A stretch of 64,000 nt of DNA from positions 1 to 64,000 of the forward strand of contig SJSR01000001.1 in NCBI GenBank assembly GCA_004331795.1, in the 5' to 3' direction. Both the position numbers and the translations under genes were made by a program. The DNA is from Erythrobacteraceae bacterium CFH 75059 (lineage in GTDB: Bacteria > Pseudomonadota > Alphaproteobacteria > Sphingomonadales > Sphingomonadaceae). The notes under the pieces are model-generated. The model ran no database searches. It was not told the origin of the DNA and was given only the letters and a program-made list of their open reading frames with translations. Positions within the stretch are counted from its first letter, which is position 1; each line of letters begins with the position of its first letter. Below are positions 9,875 through 20,318 of this stretch, piece by piece.

Positions 9875-11154
9875 CGGTCGGCGTCCCGGTGGATGGAGGC
9901 GACGGCCGCGAGTCGGCGCGGCGGCGTGGTTACGCGGCTGTCCAGTCCGAACAGCCGGGCGAGACCCGGCGTCGTACGCGACAGGTGCGGATTGCGCCGC
10001 GAGATGCTGAGCAGCAGCCCGACCGTGAGGCAGATCGCGATCGTCGACGACCCGCCATAGCTGACCAGCGGAAGCGTCATCCCCTTTGACGGAAACAGCT
10101 TGAGATTGACGAGAATGTTGATGAACGCCTGCCCGCCGAGCACGGCGGTGAGCCCGGTGGAGGCGAGCATGGTGAACAGATCGTCGGCGTCGAAGGCGCG
10201 CATCAGCGCGCGCAGCACGATGACGAGATACAGCACCACCACCATCGCGCAGATGAGCAGGCCGAACTCCTCGCCGATGACGGAGAAGATGTAGTCGGTG
10301 TGCGCCTCGGGCAGCGACAGCTTGCGCGTGCCGAGCCAGAAGCCGGTGCCCGTCCAGCCGCCGGCAAGCAGCGTGCGCCAGGCGAGATCGACCTGGTCAT
10401 AGGCGGAGCCGCCGCCCAGGAACGCGTCGATGCGGCTGCGCGCATTGTCGTAGAAGACGTAGGCGGCGAGCAGCAGTCCGGCGCCGGCGGCGAGCAGCAC
10501 GCCCAGCCGCGCCAGCGGCACGCCCGCCAGCAGCAGCAGCACGCCGCAGACGCCGGCGAAGATGACCGCGCTGCCCAGATCCGGCTGCATCATCAGCAGC
10601 GCGATGACGACCGCTGTGAACGCCATCGTCGCCTGAATGACGGGGAGATCCGTTTCGCGCAGGCGCCACGACAGCACCCACGCCAGCGCGACTGCGAAGG
10701 CCGGCTTCAGGAACTCCGACGGCTGGAAGCGGATGCCGAAGTTGAGCCACCGGTGCGCGCCGTTCACCTCGACGCCGATGAGGGGCACGAGCAGCAGGCA
10801 GACGCTCATCACTCCTGCCATCAAGACGGCGATGCGGCGCGCACTGGTGCGGGGGAGAAGCGACACCAGCAGCAGGGTGCCAAGCCCGAGCGTTTGCCAC
10901 ACGAGGTGTTGCCAGAAGAAGTGGAGGTCGGACAACGCAACGTCGCTCGTGGACAGGCGGCGGGCCGAGGCCGGGGACGCCGCCGCGACGGCAACCGTTC
11001 CGATGCCCATCAGCAGCAGGACGAGCAGCAGCAGCGGACGATCGATCTCGCGCCACCAGATCCGCAGCTCCGCCTTCAGCCGGTCCGCCGGGGACGCCGC
11101 CCGGCTGTCCCCGCGCGCGCCCGGTGTTCTGCCGTTCACGCCCGCCATGCTCAT
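9871..11154 (-). CDS. ftsW: Septal peptidoglycan polymerase FtsW
   Basis: SEDS-family glycosyltransferase that polymerises lipid II at the septum together with FtsI. The 427 residues begin with a hydrophilic N-terminus of about 37 residues, followed by roughly ten hydrophobic helices. SEDS landmarks are HRWLNFGIRFQPSEFLKPA, MMQPDLGSAV, PEAHTDYIFSVIGEEFGL with the catalytic Asp, and the C-terminal KGMTLPLVSYGGSS. The ATG overlaps the murD stop. An internal second Met (position 3) could also start translation. Confidence 0.97.
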   Translation of the reverse strand: MSMAGVNGRTPGARGDSRAASPADRLKAELRIWWREIDRPLLLLVLLLMGIGTVAVAAASPASARRLSTSDVALSDLHFFWQHLVWQTLGLGTLLLVSLLPRTSARRIAVLMAGVMSVCLLLVPLIGVEVNGAHRWLNFGIRFQPSEFLKPAFAVALAWVLSWRLRETDLPVIQATMAFTAVVIALLMMQPDLGSAVIFAGVCGVLLLLAGVPLARLGVLLAAGAGLLLAAYVFYDNARSRIDAFLGGGSAYDQVDLAWRTLLAGGWTGTGFWLGTRKLSLPEAHTDYIFSVIGEEFGLLICAMVVVLYLVIVLRALMRAFDADDLFTMLASTGLTAVLGGQAFINILVNLKLFPSKGMTLPLVSYGGSSTIAICLTVGLLLSISRRNPHLSRTTPGLARLFGLDSRVTTPPRRLAAVASIHRDADR

Positions 11155-12494
11155 GCGCCGGCTTCCCGACCGGCCGCCCTTGAATCCTGAGCCGCCGCAT
11201 CACCGACAAGCGCGGCGAATGTGCGGCCGCGCTCCTCGAAGTCAGCGAACTGGTCGAAACTCGCGCAGGCGGGTGACAACAGCACCACGTCCCCCTTTGT
11301 CGCCGCCGCGGCGGCCCGACGAACTGCTTCGGCCAAGGTGCCGCATTCCTCCACATTCGTCCTGTCGGCCAGCATCGCGGCGAAGGACGGACCCGCCTCG
11401 CCGATGGTATAGGCGACCGCGACATGCGCGGTCCAGTCGGCAAGCGGCCCCAACCCCGCCTCCTTCGCCTGCCCGCCCACGATCCAGTGGACGATCGGCC
11501 TTCCGTCCTGCGGCGGAAAGGCCGCCAGGGCCAGCGCCGCGGAGGCAGGATTGGTCGCCTTGCTGTCGTTCACGAAGGCGACGCCGTGGCGGGTTGCGAT
11601 GTGTTGCAGCCGGTGCGGCAGGCCGGCGAAGGTCTGCAACCCGTGCATCAGCGCGTCCTCGCCTGCGCCCAGCGCATTGCAGACCGCGATGGCGGCGGCC
11701 GCGTTCTGCGCGTTGTGCGGTCCCTGCAGGGCCGGCCATCTCCGCTGGTCAAGCCCGGGCACCGCCGGGATGGTCCGGACGTCCCGCCCTTCGTCCCGAA
11801 GCGTGTCGGCCAGCGCGCGGCTCGGCAGATCGGACGTGCCGACCACCGCCACCTGCCCCGGCTGCTGCATGGCGAACAGCCTTGCCTTGGCCGCGGCATA
11901 GGCGTCGAAATCGGGATAGCGGTCGAGGTGATCGGGCGTCACGTTGAGCAGCACGGCCACGTCGCAGGCCAGCGTGCGGGTGAGGTCGATCTGGAAGCTC
12001 GAGAGTTCGAGCACATAGACCCCGCCGTCGGGCAGCGGCTCCTGCGCGAGGATCGGCAGACCGATGTTACCCCCCATGGTCGCCGACACGCCTGCAGTCA
12101 CGAGGAGGTGATGGACGAGCGCGGTGGTGGTCGACTTGCCATTGGTGCCGGTGATGCCCACCACCCGGTGCCGGGGCAGGCCTGCGCGCGCGCCGGCGAA
12201 CAGCTCCACGTCGCCCACCACCGGAACGCCGCAGGCGCGGGCGTGCCGCGCGATCGGGTGGCGGTTCAGCGGGACGCCGGGGCTGACGACGATTCCGGCG
12301 GCTCCGGTCAGGTCGCAGGCGAGCGGATCGGCGATGGCGGCGCGTCCGGCGAAGGGCGCGCGGGCCTGCGGATCGTCGTCCCACACCAGCAGATCGGCCC
12401 CGGCCGTCAGCAGCGCCTCGGCCGTGGCGCGGCCCGATCGGGCGAGACCGAACACCACATAGCGCTGGCCGGCCCAGGCGGTGCTGGTGATCAC
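11151..12494 (-). CDS. murD: UDP-N-acetylmuramoylalanine–D-glutamate ligase MurD
   Basis: Adds D-glutamate to UDP-MurNAc-L-Ala. From the GTG start the product is 447 residues. It has the N-terminal FGLARSGRA dinucleotide-type loop and the P-loop GTNGKST at 116–122. [11 protein letters not shown] and [10 protein letters not shown] lie in the central domain, VNDSKATN marks the C-terminal domain, and [13 protein letters not shown] is near the end. The GTG at 12494 overlaps the mraY stop (GTGA), which decides the start. Upstream open frame runs through mraY out of frame. The stop overlaps the ftsW ATG. Confidence 0.96.
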   Translation of the reverse strand: MITSTAWAGQRYVVFGLARSGRATAEALLTAGADLLVWDDDPQARAPFAGRAAIADPLACDLTGAAGIVVSPGVPLNRHPIARHARACGVPVVGDVELFAGARAGLPRHRVVGITGTNGKSTTTALVHHLLVTAGVSATMGGNIGLPILAQEPLPDGGVYVLELSSFQIDLTRTLACDVAVLLNVTPDHLDRYPDFDAYAAAKARLFAMQQPGQVAVVGTSDLPSRALADTLRDEGRDVRTIPAVPGLDQRRWPALQGPHNAQNAAAAIAVCNALGAGEDALMHGLQTFAGLPHRLQHIATRHGVAFVNDSKATNPASAALALAAFPPQDGRPIVHWIVGGQAKEAGLGPLADWTAHVAVAYTIGEAGPSFAAMLADRTNVEECGTLAEAVRRAAAAATKGDVVLLSPACASFDQFADFEERGRTFAALVGDAAAQDSRAAGREAGA

Positions 12495-13561
12495 CGCAGC
12501 TTGAGGGTCGACAGACCGATAAGCGCGAGCACGATGGCGACGATCCAGAAGCGGATGACCACGGTCGACTCGCTCCAGCCGAGCTGCTCGAAATGATGGT
12601 GGACGGGGGCCATGCGGAACACCCGTCGCCCGGTCCGCTTGAACCAGAACACCTGCACGATCACCGAAAGCGCCTCGAACACGAACAGCCCGCCGACGAT
12701 CGCCAGCACCACTTCGTGATGGCTGGCCACGGCGATCGCCCCCAGCGCGCCTCCGAGCGCCAGACTGCCCGTGTCGCCCATGAACACCGCGGCAGGCGGT
12801 GCGTTGAACCACAGGAAGGCCAGCCCCGCTCCCATGATGGCCGCGCAGAAGATCGCCAGCTCGCCCGCCCCGCGCACATGGGGGATGCCGAGATAGGTCG
12901 AGTAGTCGACCCGCCCGACGAGGTAGGCGATGATGGCGAAGGTGCCCGCCGCGATGATGACCGGCATGATCGCCAGCCCGTCGAGCCCGTCGGTGAGGTT
13001 GACCGCATTGCCCGCACCGACGATCACCACGGCGGCGAAGACGTAGTAGAACGGGCCGAGCGGGATCGACACGCCCGGCAGGAACGGCACGTAGAGGTCC
13101 GTGCTGATCTGGCTGACGATGATCCACGCCGCCAGCCCCGCAACCACGAATTCCAGCATCAGCCGGACGCGTCCCGACACGCCGCGGTGGCTATGCTTCG
13201 TCACCTTGTCGAAATCGTCGAGAAAGCCGATGATGCCGAAGCCGCCGGTGACCGCCAGCACCGCCCAGATGAACGGGTTGCGCAGGTCCATCCACAGCAG
13301 CACGCCGAGCATCAGCGACACGAGGATCATCAGCCCGCCCATGGTGGGCGTGCCGCGCTTGTTGAGGTGGGATTGTGGCCCGTCGACGCGGATGGGCTGC
13401 CCCCGCCCCTGCCTCACGCGCAGCATGGAGATGAAGCGCGGTCCGATGAGGAGACCGATCAGCAGGGCCGTCAGCAGCGTCGCGCCCGCCCGGAAGGTCT
13501 GGTAGCGGACGAGGTTCAGGATGCCTTCGAAGTTCAGCCACTCGGCAAGAAGGAACAGCAT
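12491..13561 (-). CDS. mraY: Phospho-N-acetylmuramoyl-pentapeptide transferase MraY
   Basis: Polytopic enzyme that moves phospho-MurNAc-pentapeptide onto undecaprenyl phosphate to make lipid I. The 356 residues have about ten transmembrane helices. The family markers are [13 protein letters not shown], the aspartate pair [35 protein letters not shown] and the cytoplasmic histidine loop [13 protein letters not shown]. The length matches the family. The ATG lies directly after the murF stop with no spacer, and its end overlaps murD. Confidence 0.98.
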   Translation of the reverse strand: MLFLLAEWLNFEGILNLVRYQTFRAGATLLTALLIGLLIGPRFISMLRVRQGRGQPIRVDGPQSHLNKRGTPTMGGLMILVSLMLGVLLWMDLRNPFIWAVLAVTGGFGIIGFLDDFDKVTKHSHRGVSGRVRLMLEFVVAGLAAWIIVSQISTDLYVPFLPGVSIPLGPFYYVFAAVVIVGAGNAVNLTDGLDGLAIMPVIIAAGTFAIIAYLVGRVDYSTYLGIPHVRGAGELAIFCAAIMGAGLAFLWFNAPPAAVFMGDTGSLALGGALGAIAVASHHEVVLAIVGGLFVFEALSVIVQVFWFKRTGRRVFRMAPVHHHFEQLGWSESTVVIRFWIVAIVLALIGLSTLKLR

Positions 13562-15019
13562 TCACCCCGTCCGGTGCAGGAGTTCGTCGACCAGTCGCGC
13601 AAGCTGCATGGAATTGGAACCCTTGACCAGCACTGCATCCCCTCCGATCAGACCGTAGGCGCCAATATGCGCGATCGCGTCTGCAACCGTGGCGAAGTGC
13701 ACGCAGTCGGGCTTGCCGCCGGCTGACTGGATCCCGCTGCTGCGCAGCTCCCGCGCCAGCGCCTGCATCTCATCGCCAACGAGCACCACATGGTCAAGTC
13801 CCGCGCTCTTGACCGCCTCGGCCAGCCCGGCATGGAAGCGTTCGGAGAAGTCGCCCAGCTCCTTCATGCTTCCCAGCACCGCGATCCGGCGACCGGCCGG
13901 CGTCTGCCCCAGTTGCGCCAGCGTGGCCCGCATGGAGGCCGGATTGGCGTTGTAGCTCTCGTCGATTACGAGAGCCTTGCCCCCCGCCGCGGGCACCCGG
14001 TGGCGCGCCCCCCGTCCCTTCAGCCCGCCCATCTCCGCCAGCGCCAGCCCGGCAGCGCCGGCGTCGCCGCCGACGGCCAGCACCGCCGCCATCACGGCCA
14101 GCGCGTTCATCGCCCAGTGCTCACCCGGTTCGGCCACGGAGAACACGAGCCGCCCTCCCGAATGCTCCACCGTGACGAGCGAACCGCCGTTCGCGGCCGC
14201 GATCCGGTCGACCAGCCGCATGTCGGCACCGGGGGAGGCCCCGAACGACACGATCCGGATGCCGTACGCCCGCGCCGCCTCGGCAAGCTGAGGGAAATAG
14301 GGAGAGTCCGCCGGGATCACGGCTACACCGCCCGGTTCGACGCCGTTGAAGATCTCGGCCTTGGCGGCGGCGATCGCCTCCATCGAACCCAGGTTCTCGA
14401 TGTGCGCGGGCGCGATGGCGGTGATGACCGCGACATGCGGGCGCACCTGACGAGTCAGCGCGTCAATTTCGCCGGCGTGATTCATGCCCATCTCGAACAC
14501 GCCGAACGAGGTGCGGGCGCTCATCCGGGCGAGCGACAGCGGCACCCCCACGTGATTGTTGTAGGAGCGCACGGAGCGGTGGGCCCGGCCGCGGCTTCCC
14601 CGCTCCAGCGCGACGAACAGCGCCTCCTTGACGCCGGTCTTGCCGACCGAGCCGGTCACGCCGACGATGGTCGCGCGCGACCGGCGGCGCGCGTGCGCGG
14701 CGAGGTCGTGCAGCGCCTGCCGCGTGTCCTGGACAAGGATGTGCGGATGATCGACCGGCCGCGAGACCAGCGCCGCCCGCGCGCCACGCGCCATGGCCGC
14801 GTCGACGAAGGCGTGGCCGTCCGCCTGCTCGCCCGGCAGGGCGATGAACAGGTCCCCGTCGCGCACGTCGCGGCTGTCGATCTCGACACCCGAGACGCAG
14901 AAATCCTCGCTCGCCGTTCCGCCGGTCGCCGCGGCGAGTTCGGCCGCGGTCCAGAGCGCCGCCGCCGCCGCTCCGTCGGGCCGGGACGGCCAGCGGGAGA
15001 GAGCCGGGATGGACGTCAT
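13562..15019 (-). CDS. murF: UDP-MurNAc-tripeptide–D-Ala-D-Ala ligase MurF
   Basis: Completes the pentapeptide precursor by adding the dipeptide made by Ddl. The 485 residues show the N-terminal substrate motif IDSRDVRDGDLFIALPGE and a Mur P-loop GSVGKT at 123–128. YNNHVGVPLSLARM, FEMGMNHAGEI and the C-terminal IDESYNANPASM and KGSNSM motifs complete the family pattern. Its ATG overlaps the murE stop as ATGA. The first 20 residues are not conserved, so a slightly later start cannot be excluded. Confidence 0.97.
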   Translation of the reverse strand: MTSIPALSRWPSRPDGAAAAALWTAAELAAATGGTASEDFCVSGVEIDSRDVRDGDLFIALPGEQADGHAFVDAAMARGARAALVSRPVDHPHILVQDTRQALHDLAAHARRRSRATIVGVTGSVGKTGVKEALFVALERGSRGRAHRSVRSYNNHVGVPLSLARMSARTSFGVFEMGMNHAGEIDALTRQVRPHVAVITAIAPAHIENLGSMEAIAAAKAEIFNGVEPGGVAVIPADSPYFPQLAEAARAYGIRIVSFGASPGADMRLVDRIAAANGGSLVTVEHSGGRLVFSVAEPGEHWAMNALAVMAAVLAVGGDAGAAGLALAEMGGLKGRGARHRVPAAGGKALVIDESYNANPASMRATLAQLGQTPAGRRIAVLGSMKELGDFSERFHAGLAEAVKSAGLDHVVLVGDEMQALARELRSSGIQSAGGKPDCVHFATVADAIAHIGAYGLIGGDAVLVKGSNSMQLARLVDELLHRTG

Positions 15020-16503
15020 GTCATGTCTCCTTGCGCCGCGCAGTCGCGCGCGACCAGCACGTCGTCGAAGGGAAGCACGCGCACGTGTTCGTCCCGCCCG
15101 ACGATCTGTCCCTGTTCGTGCCCCTTGCCGGCGATCAGCACGATGTCCTTCGGCCCCGCCATGGCGACGGCCGCGGCGATCGCCTCCCGCCGGTCGCCGC
15201 GCTCGATGACCTCAGGGCCGCCGTCCTGCCGCGGGATGCCGGCCAGCACGGCCGCACGGATGGCCGCCGGATCCTCGCCCCGGGGATTGTCGTCGGTGAC
15301 GATCACGACGTCGGCGGCGGCGGCAGCGGCGCCCATCTCGGCCCGCTTGCCCTGGTCCCGATCGCCCCCGGCGCCGAAGACGATCAGCAGACGGCCCCCG
15401 ACATGCGGCCGCAGCGCGTCTAGCGCGGCGGTGATCGCTTCGGGCGCGTGGGCGTAGTCGATGTAGATCGGCGTGCCGCGACGCGAGATCGCCGCCCGCT
15501 CGAGCCGCCCGCGCACCGGCTGTAGCCGGGCCAGACCGTCGAAGGCGTGACGGACCGGGACGCCGGTGACGATCGCCAACCCCGCCGCCACCAGCGCATT
15601 CGCCGCCTGATAGGCGCCGATCAGCGGCAGCGACAGTGTCTGGCGTTCGCCGGCGCATTCCACCACCAGCTGCTGGCCCAGCTGCGACGTAGCGTGGGTG
15701 ACGAGGCGAAGGTCCGCGTCCGCGTGCCCGCCGACGCTGAACACCTGCCCGCCGCGGCGGCGCACCGCGTCCGCCACGCGCGTGTTCCATGCGCTGCCGT
15801 CATGCCAGACGACCGCCGGGGCGCCGGCGGGCAGCAGCTCGGTGAACAGGCGAAGCTTGGCCGCGAAATAGTCCTCCATGGTGCCGTGGTAGTCGAGGTG
15901 GTCGCGGCTGAAGTTGGTGAATGCCGCCGCGCTCAGGGCGACGCCTTCGCTGCGGTGCTGCGCGAGGCCGTGGCTCGAGGCTTCGAAGGCGACGTGGGTG
16001 ACGCCTTCGCGGGCAAGCCCCGCCATGTTGGCCAGGAAGGTCACGATGTCGGGCGTGGTCAGCCCGGTCGACAGGCTGCCGTCCGGCGTCGTCACGCCCA
16101 GCGTGCCGATCGAGGCGGCCCGATGCCCCGCCATGCGCCACAGCTGGCGGGTCATCTCGACGGTCGATGTCTTGCCGTTGGTCCCGGTCACGGCGACGAT
16201 CGTGTCGGGAACAGGCCGGAAGAAGGCGGCAGCGAGCGTTGCGAACAGGGCGCGGGGCTCGTCGGCCGCGATGTGCACGGCGCCTTCCACCCTCACCGAC
16301 GGACGCGCGACCACCGCCACGGCGCCGGCGGCGATAGCCGCGTCGATGAACGCTTCGCCGTTGAAGCGGCTGCCCGGAAAGGCGCCGAACACGGTGCCGG
16401 GGGCGACCTTGCGATGATCGATCGCGAAGCCGGTCACGCGGACGTCCGGCGACGGCACCGCCGTTTCATGGCCCGCACGTTCGAGGAGGGCAGTCAGCCT
16501 CAC
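15016..16503 (-). CDS. murE: UDP-MurNAc-L-Ala-D-Glu:meso-diaminopimelate ligase MurE
   Basis: Adds the third stem-peptide residue. The 495 residues include IDHRKVAPGTVFGAFPG in the N-domain and the P-loop GTNGKTS at 107–113. EASSHGLAQHR, NFSRDHLDYHGTMEDY and YIDYAHAPEAI follow. The DNPRGE motif near residue 410 marks specificity for meso-diaminopimelate rather than lysine, so the wall is of the usual Gram-negative type. It lies between ftsI and murF and overlaps both by 4 bp. Confidence 0.97.
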   Translation of the reverse strand: MRLTALLERAGHETAVPSPDVRVTGFAIDHRKVAPGTVFGAFPGSRFNGEAFIDAAIAAGAVAVVARPSVRVEGAVHIAADEPRALFATLAAAFFRPVPDTIVAVTGTNGKTSTVEMTRQLWRMAGHRAASIGTLGVTTPDGSLSTGLTTPDIVTFLANMAGLAREGVTHVAFEASSHGLAQHRSEGVALSAAAFTNFSRDHLDYHGTMEDYFAAKLRLFTELLPAGAPAVVWHDGSAWNTRVADAVRRRGGQVFSVGGHADADLRLVTHATSQLGQQLVVECAGERQTLSLPLIGAYQAANALVAAGLAIVTGVPVRHAFDGLARLQPVRGRLERAAISRRGTPIYIDYAHAPEAITAALDALRPHVGGRLLIVFGAGGDRDQGKRAEMGAAAAAADVVIVTDDNPRGEDPAAIRAAVLAGIPRQDGGPEVIERGDRREAIAAAVAMAGPKDIVLIAGKGHEQGQIVGRDEHVRVLPFDDVLVARDCAAQGDMT

Positions 16504-18221
16504 CGCTGCGCCTCGGGCACGAGCGGGACGAGATCGCTGATGTCGACGTCGCGCGTCTCGTCCGGGCGCACGCCGAGGATCGGGCCGATGCGGGGCACCA
16601 GCCGCCCGACGATCGGCGCCGCGTTCCAGGCGGCGGTGCGCTGGTACGAGCTGGCGACCGTGCCGCGCGGTTCGTCCAGCATCGCGATGACGACATAGCG
16701 CGGCCGGTCCATCGGGAAGGCGGCGGCAAAGGTGGAGACGATGGCGCTGCGCTGGTATCCGCCGGCCCCCGGCTTCTCCGCCGAACCGGTCTTGCCCCCG
16801 ACGCGATAGCCGGGAGCATCGGCGTTGCGCCCGGTGCCGAACCGCGAGGTCATGCGCAGGAGCTGCCGCATGCGCGAACTGGTCGACTCCTTGAACACGC
16901 GCCGCCCCTGCGGCACCTCGCCGGGCGCCAGCTTGTGCATGGTTGCCGGCCGCCAGATGCCACCGTTCACCATGGCGGCGTAGGCGCTGGCGAGGTGCAG
17001 CGGGGTCACCGCCACGCCGTGACCGAACCCGATGGTCATGTTCTGGAGCCGCGGCCAGTTGTCGCCGGGCCAGATCGGATAGCCGCGGGCCGGCAGCTCG
17101 ATGGCGGGCCGCTGGTTCATGCCGAGATCGATCATCGTCTGCCTCAGCCGGGCCGGCCCCAGCTCGTCCGCCACCCGCGCCGTCACGGTGTTGGAGGAAT
17201 GCATGAGCATCTGCGGGATGTTGAGCGTGCTGCCGAGCGGGTGGCTGTCGTTGATGGTGAAGCGACCGACGCGCACCGGGGTCGCGTCCCAGCGGGCACC
17301 GAAATCCCGCACCACGCCGGCGTCGATGGCCGCCGCGATGGTCAGCGGCTTGAACGTCGACCCCAGCTCATAGACCTGGTTCGTCACCCGGTTGAACATC
17401 AGCTGGGCGCCGACCGCGTCCAGCCGGTTGGGATTGAATTCAGGCATGGAGGCGAGCGCCAGCACCTCGCCGGTGTCCACATCCAGCACGATGCCGGCGG
17501 CGCCCTGCGCGGCGACGAGCTTCATTCCGCGCTCCAGCTCGTCCTCCAGTGCGCCTTGGACGCGCATGTCGATGGACAACGGCACGGGTGTCGCCCGCCG
17601 CGCCGGGTCGCGCAGCCGCGCATCCAGCACCTGCTCCATCCCCAGCCGGCCATGGCCGTCCGCGCCGACATAGCCGAGCACGTGCGCGGCCAACGTGCCC
17701 TGCGGATAGTGACGGTCCATCTCGCGCGGGGTTTCGAGCGCGATTTCGCCCAGATCGTGCACACGGTTGGCATCTTCCGGAAGGATCCGCCGGCGCAGGT
17801 AACCGGCGCGGCCGGCGGCCAGCTGCGCCCGCAGGCGCTCTTCGTCGAGATCCGGGAAGATGGCATGCAGACGAGCGGCCACGCGCACGGGCGTGTCGAC
17901 CAGCGGCGACTGTCCCTCGCCCATGGCGTCCGGATTGAACCACAGGGAATAGGCCGGAAAGGCGCGCGCCAGCGGCACGCCGTTGCGGTCGGTGATTTCG
18001 CCGCGGGCCGGAAGGAGGGCCTGGGCCAGCGGCGTGCCGGTGGCCGCTCCGGCATCCGCGCCGACGAACACCAGGCGCACCAGCGCCACGAAGGCGACGA
18101 ACATGAAGAACGCCGCCACCAGCAGCAGCCGCTGCCGCGCGCGCGCAAGGCTCTCGCGCCGGATGTTCACCAGCTGGACGCGCCCCGAGCCGAGCGCGCG
18201 ATCGAGGGTCAGCGCATTCAC
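16500..18221 (-). CDS. ftsI: Septal transpeptidase FtsI (PBP3)
   Basis: Class B penicillin-binding protein that cross-links septal peptidoglycan alongside FtsW. From the GTG start the 573-residue product has a short cytoplasmic tail, one transmembrane helix (about 31–54) and a PBP dimerisation domain (RGEITDRNGVPLA). The transpeptidase domain carries the SxxK motif STFK (S288), SSN (342–344) and KTG (477–479). The GTG at 18221 overlaps the ftsL stop, which sets the start; open frame beyond it belongs to ftsL and rsmH in other frames. The stop overlaps murE. Confidence 0.97.
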   Translation of the reverse strand: MNALTLDRALGSGRVQLVNIRRESLARARQRLLLVAAFFMFVAFVALVRLVFVGADAGAATGTPLAQALLPARGEITDRNGVPLARAFPAYSLWFNPDAMGEGQSPLVDTPVRVAARLHAIFPDLDEERLRAQLAAGRAGYLRRRILPEDANRVHDLGEIALETPREMDRHYPQGTLAAHVLGYVGADGHGRLGMEQVLDARLRDPARRATPVPLSIDMRVQGALEDELERGMKLVAAQGAAGIVLDVDTGEVLALASMPEFNPNRLDAVGAQLMFNRVTNQVYELGSTFKPLTIAAAIDAGVVRDFGARWDATPVRVGRFTINDSHPLGSTLNIPQMLMHSSNTVTARVADELGPARLRQTMIDLGMNQRPAIELPARGYPIWPGDNWPRLQNMTIGFGHGVAVTPLHLASAYAAMVNGGIWRPATMHKLAPGEVPQGRRVFKESTSSRMRQLLRMTSRFGTGRNADAPGYRVGGKTGSAEKPGAGGYQRSAIVSTFAAAFPMDRPRYVVIAMLDEPRGTVASSYQRTAAWNAAPIVGRLVPRIGPILGVRPDETRDVDISDLVPLVPEAQR

Positions 18222-18817
18222 GGGCCGCTCCGCACCAGCCGGGTGCCGTAGGCTGCCGCCGTGCCAGTTCCTGCGGTCAGCCGCCGGGCAAGCCGGGCCG
18301 CGTCGGACCCGCCTTGTTCGGCGCGGCCCGCTTCCTCGTCGCTCTCGTCGGAGGTGGCGAGCAGGGCCACGGCCCGATGGAACTGCTGGCGGCCACGCTG
18401 CACCGCGTCGCTGTCCAGCGCGCGGGCAAGTTCCGTCAGGGCGCCGGAACTCATCTCGACATGACCGCCCCTCGCCAGCCGGATCGGTGACGGGGCACCG
18501 CGCGCGGGATCGGCACCCAGGGCCGCGAGCTGCGTGCCGTCGTCGATGAACTGGTCGCCGGAGGGCGCCCGGAAGCCGAACTCCACCTCGTTCCACTCGG
18601 CCAGCTGGCGCTGGCTCGAGCGGGTCTCGAACTCGGTTTCGAGCAGCAGGCGATCCTGCTCGACCTGCACGATCCGCCGCTCGAGCCAGTGCACCTCGCT
18701 GCGCACCGCGTTGACCCGGAGGGTGAGCGCGACGGCTGCGACCGCGGCCACCAGCACGAGGGCGGTGCGGGCGGCGCGGCCAAGGGTCGGCAGTGCGGCG
18801 ATGCGGATCGTGGTCAT
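18218..18817 (-). CDS. ftsL: Cell division protein FtsL, extended
   Basis: Small bitopic divisome protein that bridges FtsQ and the FtsWI synthase. The 199 residues contain a transmembrane helix at about 17–36 ([17 protein letters not shown]). A coiled-coil periplasmic segment follows ([20 protein letters not shown]), and then the [18 protein letters not shown] region. Classical FtsL proteins are about 90–130 residues. Here roughly 80 extra C-terminal residues, polar and low in predicted structure, follow the coiled coil. The position between rsmH and ftsI, with overlaps on both sides, supports the call despite the family's poor conservation. Confidence 0.88.
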   Translation of the reverse strand: MTTIRIAALPTLGRAARTALVLVAAVAAVALTLRVNAVRSEVHWLERRIVQVEQDRLLLETEFETRSSQRQLAEWNEVEFGFRAPSGDQFIDDGTQLAALGADPARGAPSPIRLARGGHVEMSSGALTELARALDSDAVQRGRQQFHRAVALLATSDESDEEAGRAEQGGSDAARLARRLTAGTGTAAAYGTRLVRSGP

Positions 18818-19770
18818 GCCATCTCCTGCATTGACGGTGCGGGTTCGCGGGGCGGATGGGCGGTTCTCGCGGCGTGGCGCAGGACTGCCGACCGGGCGCG
18901 CGGGTTCCCCTCCACCTCGGCGTCAGAGGGGCGGATCGGGCGGCTGACGTTTCGGAACACCGGCGCGGGGGGCGATTGCTCCGGCAGGTGACGCGACACG
19001 GCGCTCCGGGCACTGGCCTCGCGCAGGAAGGTCTTGACGATGCGATCCTCGAGACTGTGGAAACTCACCACCGCCAGCCGGCCGTTCTCGCGCAGCAGCC
19101 ATTCCGCCGCCTGCAGACCGGCCTTCAGCTCGTCCAGCTCTCCGTTGACGTGGATCCGGATCGCCTGGAACGTGCGGGTCGCCGGATCCTTCCCGGCACC
19201 GGCTCGGTGGCCCAGCGCCCGGCGCACGACCCGTGCCAGCTCGCCGGTCGTGCGCAGCGGCCGGGCGGCCACGATGGCGCGCGTCACCCGCTGCGACTGC
19301 CGTTCCTCGCCGTAGCGGTAGAGCACGTCGGCAATCGTCTCGGGCGCAGCGTCGTTGAGGAAGTCGGCCGCCGACAGGCCCGTCTGGCTCATCCGCATGT
19401 CGAGCGGGCCGTCGAGGGCGAAGGCGAAGCCGCGCTTGGCCTGGTCGAGCTGCATCGACGAGACACCGATGTCCATGACCACACCGTCGACGGCGCGCAC
19501 GCCGCAGGCCTCGAGCGCCGCGACCATTTCGGAGAACCGGCGGTGGTGCAGCACCAGCCGCGCATCCGGCCCCTGCGCCTCGGTCCAGGTCGCGCCGCTG
19601 GCGATCGCGTCCGGGTCGCGGTCGAAACCGTGCACGCGCGCGCCCCGGTCGAGCAGCGCACGGGTGTACCCGCCGGCCCCGAATGTCGCGTCGACGACCA
19701 CGTCGCCGGGCCGGGGATCAAGCGCGGCCATGACCTCGTCGAGGAGAACGGGAACATGCGCCGCGGTCAT
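18814..19770 (-). CDS. rsmH: 16S rRNA (cytosine1402-N4)-methyltransferase RsmH
   Basis: SAM-dependent methyltransferase (formerly MraW) that makes m4C1402 in 16S rRNA. The 318-residue product starts with [13 protein letters not shown] and has the SAM motif [51 protein letters not shown] and the C-terminal [16 protein letters not shown] are family signatures. The ATG at 19770 overlaps the mraZ stop as ATGA. The frame stays open upstream through mraZ, but that stretch is mraZ in another frame. It overlaps ftsL by 4 bp at its end. Confidence 0.97.
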   Translation of the reverse strand: MTAAHVPVLLDEVMAALDPRPGDVVVDATFGAGGYTRALLDRGARVHGFDRDPDAIASGATWTEAQGPDARLVLHHRRFSEMVAALEACGVRAVDGVVMDIGVSSMQLDQAKRGFAFALDGPLDMRMSQTGLSAADFLNDAAPETIADVLYRYGEERQSQRVTRAIVAARPLRTTGELARVVRRALGHRAGAGKDPATRTFQAIRIHVNGELDELKAGLQAAEWLLRENGRLAVVSFHSLEDRIVKTFLREASARSAVSRHLPEQSPPAPVFRNVSRPIRPSDAEVEGNPRARSAVLRHAARTAHPPREPAPSMQEMA

Positions 19771-20261
19771 TGGCGCCGTCCCCGCGACGCGCCTGCATCC
19801 GCAACAAGGCTGGCGCAGGCTGCCTTGGCTGCGTCCCACTCGGCGCCCATGCTGTCGAGCACGGCAGGGTTCCACATCGTGAAGAAACGTCCGGCGCCCT
19901 GAAAATACAGGCCCTCGCCAATGGCGGCCAGAGTCCGCAGGTGATCGGGCATGACGAAGCGTCCGCTGTCGTCGAACGGCACCTCGGTGAAGGCAAACAG
20001 CTGCGAGGCGCGCAGATCGCGATCGTAGTCGCGGCCGAGCCGGGTGTTCAGCTCCTCCTCCCGGTCGAGCTGCGCTTCCAGCTCGTCCTTCCGCGACAGG
20101 CCGAAGCCGATGAGGCAGTTCCACCGCTCATGCTTGGCGAGGCACAGCACGCGCCCGTCGCTCGAGTCGCGGACGGCCTTGCGGAACAGCGGCGGCAGCA
20201 CGAAGCGGCCCTTGTCGCCGGCGGGCGAGTACGCTTGGCCACTGTACCCTGCGAATGCCAC
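19767..20261 (-). CDS. mraZ: Transcriptional regulator MraZ
   Basis: DNA-binding regulator with two SpoVT/AbrB-like swapped-hairpin repeats, first gene of the dcw operon. In E. coli it represses its own operon. The repeats are visible as [19 protein letters not shown] and [21 protein letters not shown] take the GTG at 20261 (product VAFAGYSGQ…, 164 residues) because it follows GGAGG and leaves only a few residues before the first repeat. Another in-frame GTG at 20288 would add nine residues. The stop overlaps the rsmH ATG. Two leader hairpins and a set of periodic GGGA(A) repeats lie upstream. Confidence 0.93.
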   Translation of the reverse strand: MAFAGYSGQAYSPAGDKGRFVLPPLFRKAVRDSSDGRVLCLAKHERWNCLIGFGLSRKDELEAQLDREEELNTRLGRDYDRDLRASQLFAFTEVPFDDSGRFVMPDHLRTLAAIGEGLYFQGAGRFFTMWNPAVLDSMGAEWDAAKAACASLVADAGASRGRRQ

Positions 20262-20318
20262 TTCCCCCGCCGCCTCCAGCAAAGCCACAACCCCGCTGAC
20301 ACGACCTCCCCGTGCACC

